NCBI RefSeq assembly: GCF_900625095.1
Contig: NZ_LR130760.1
Coordinates: 2,247,106 to 2,311,105, forward strand
Reading direction: 5' to 3'
Length of the DNA stretch: 64,000 bases
DNA from: Acinetobacter ihumii
Lineage (GTDB): Bacteria > Pseudomonadota > Gammaproteobacteria > Pseudomonadales > Moraxellaceae
Shown here: piece by piece, positions 63,090 through 64,000 of the stretch
Position numbering within the stretch: the first letter of the stretch is position 1
Layout of the letters: every line of letters starts with the position of its first letter
Position numbers and translations under genes: made by a program
Notes under the pieces: model-generated
Told to the model about the DNA's origin: nothing
The model's input: only the letters and a program-made list of their open reading frames with translations
Databases searched by the model: none

Positions 63090-64000
63090 TTACAACTGGG
63101 CTTGCTTCTTATTATAGCGGATGGATAACCATGCGGTGATGGCTAAAACCAGCACAATAAAGCTGAGTGAAATCCAGATTGGCATATGGAATACGTCCAG
63201 CATTAACATCTTAAAGCCGATAAACAATAAGATAATACCTAAGCCATACGGTAAATAATGCATTTTAGAGGCTGTACCTGCCAATAGAAAGAACATGGCA
63301 CGTAAGCCTAAAATTGCCATCAGGTTTGCAGTCAGTACAATAAAGGGATCGGTGGTTACGGCAAAAATCGCAGGAATTGAATCCACAGCAAAAATCACGT
63401 CAGAAAATTCCACCAATATCAGGACAATAAATAATGGGGTTGCCCAGAGTACGCCTTGTTGTTGAACAAAAAAACGATCGCCATGAAAACTTGGCGTAAT
63501 ACGCATACGTTTGCGTAACCATTTGAGCAAAGCCATATCTTCAATATTGGGCTGTTCATCGTCCTGTCCTTTGAGGAATTTAAACCCGGTGTAAACCAGA
63601 AACGCACCGAAAATATATAAAATCCACGAAAATTCTTGAACAAACCATGCACCAATAAAAATAAAAATGGTTCTTAAAACAATTGCCCCTAAAACACCAT
63701 ACAGCAGGATTTTACGTTGTAAGGAAGGAGGAATGGCAAAAGCAGCAAAGATCATCAACCAAACAAAGACATTATCAATTGCCAATGATTTTTCAAGCAG
63801 ATAACCTGCCAAATATTCCATGGTTTTTTGGTTAGCAATTGCAAGACCTGCGGTTTGTTGCAGATAAAGCCAGAGCCCACCTGCGAAGAGCATGGCTACA
63901 GTGACCCATGCAATACTCCAAGCGAGGGCTTGTTTAATGGGAACACTTTGATCTTTTTTTTGCTTAAAGCCGAGGAAGTCAATCAATAGCATGATAAAAA
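63090..64000 (-). CDS. TerC/Alx-family integral membrane protein (5' end outside window)
   Basis: About 300 residues visible; the frame stays open (FIMLLIDFLGF) through the window edge, so the true start lies beyond 64000. Eight or nine membrane segments. Family features: LEKSLAIDNVFVWLMIFAAF, FILVLILVEFSDVIFAVDSIPAIFA-type Asp-containing helix and LRAMFFLLAGTASKMHYL. Relatives export Mn2+ or give tellurite tolerance. Which applies here cannot be read from the sequence. Confidence 0.88.
   Translation of the reverse strand, partial: FIMLLIDFLGFKQKKDQSVPIKQALAWSIAWVTVAMLFAGGLWLYLQQTAGLAIANQKTMEYLAGYLLEKSLAIDNVFVWLMIFAAFAIPPSLQRKILLYGVLGAIVLRTIFIFIGAWFVQEFSWILYIFGAFLVYTGFKFLKGQDDEQPNIEDMALLKWLRKRMRITPSFHGDRFFVQQQGVLWATPLFIVLILVEFSDVIFAVDSIPAIFAVTTDPFIVLTANLMAILGLRAMFFLLAGTASKMHYLPYGLGIILLFIGFKMLMLDVFHMPIWISLSFIVLVLAITAWLSIRYNKKQAQL

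Overview
The window joins two kinds of DNA. Positions ~110-32540 are the backbone of a conjugative plasmid. It has a relaxase, coupling protein, full VirB-type secretion system, ParA partition genes and a leading region with counter-defence genes. Positions ~32660-64000 are ordinary chromosome around the replication origin: tyrS, anmK, erpA, gyrB, recF, dnaN, dnaA, oriC, rpmH, rnpA, yidD, yidC, mnmE. Low G+C, gene order and protein types (AdeT1/2-family genes, AcrVA2-like protein, RHH-based ParA locus) indicate Acinetobacter or a close Moraxellaceae relative. From memory the plasmid part resembles the pNDM-BJ01-type backbone without its resistance genes; this was not checked.

Junctions. Bases 1-110 are the 5' end of an IS3-family element read leftwards. 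Bases ~32541-32662 are the 3' end of the same or a very similar element in the same orientation, cut off after about 120 bp. The plasmid therefore sits between directly repeated IS sequences beside the chromosomal origin, which is what IS-IS homologous recombination would leave. Both plasmid genes touching the IS ends look truncated.

Plasmid layout. 0.1-2.4 kb: membrane proteins and a DUF1173 protein. 2.4-6.3 kb: TraA-type relaxase/helicase, oriT and divergent TraD. 6.4-11.4 kb: leftward leading-region cassettes, including an ArdB-like antirestriction protein and a DUF3560 protein. The block 6374-10326 is bounded by a perfect 200-bp inverted repeat. 11.4-12.7 kb: an AcrVA2-family anti-CRISPR gene with a long structured leader. 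12.9-14.7 kb: RHH regulator, ParA, second RHH protein and two small genes. 14.7-16.05 kb: 1.4 kb with no protein gene but many strong hairpins, a candidate small RNA and a second copy of the anti-CRISPR leader. 16.1-30.9 kb: T4SS operons (VirB6, 8, 9, 10, 11, a VirB1-VirB5 fusion, coupling protein, VirB1, VirB2, a VirB3-VirB4 fusion, VirB5) with several lipoproteins. 31.1-32.5 kb: a secreted nuclease and a truncated transfer gene. I recognise no replication initiator protein.

Regulation. Seven copies of a small operator (TTTGT, four bases, ACAAA) overlap the -35 region of seven sigma70-type promoters. They control the RHH/ParA operon, the anti-CRISPR gene and five leading-region cassettes, so one plasmid regulator probably controls all of them. 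Five of the transcripts begin with a hairpin whose stem varies by compensating changes. A different palindrome (AGAGTTATA half-sites) precedes the T4SS operons.

Chromosome. Besides the origin cluster there are three tandem AdeT1/2-family genes, an ABC-F ATPase, a PAP2-eptA-response regulator-sensor kinase cluster for lipid A modification, dsbC, hpt, guaD and a TerC-family gene cut by the window end. Two parS-like sites lie near the origin. No tRNA, rRNA, CRISPR array or prophage was seen.
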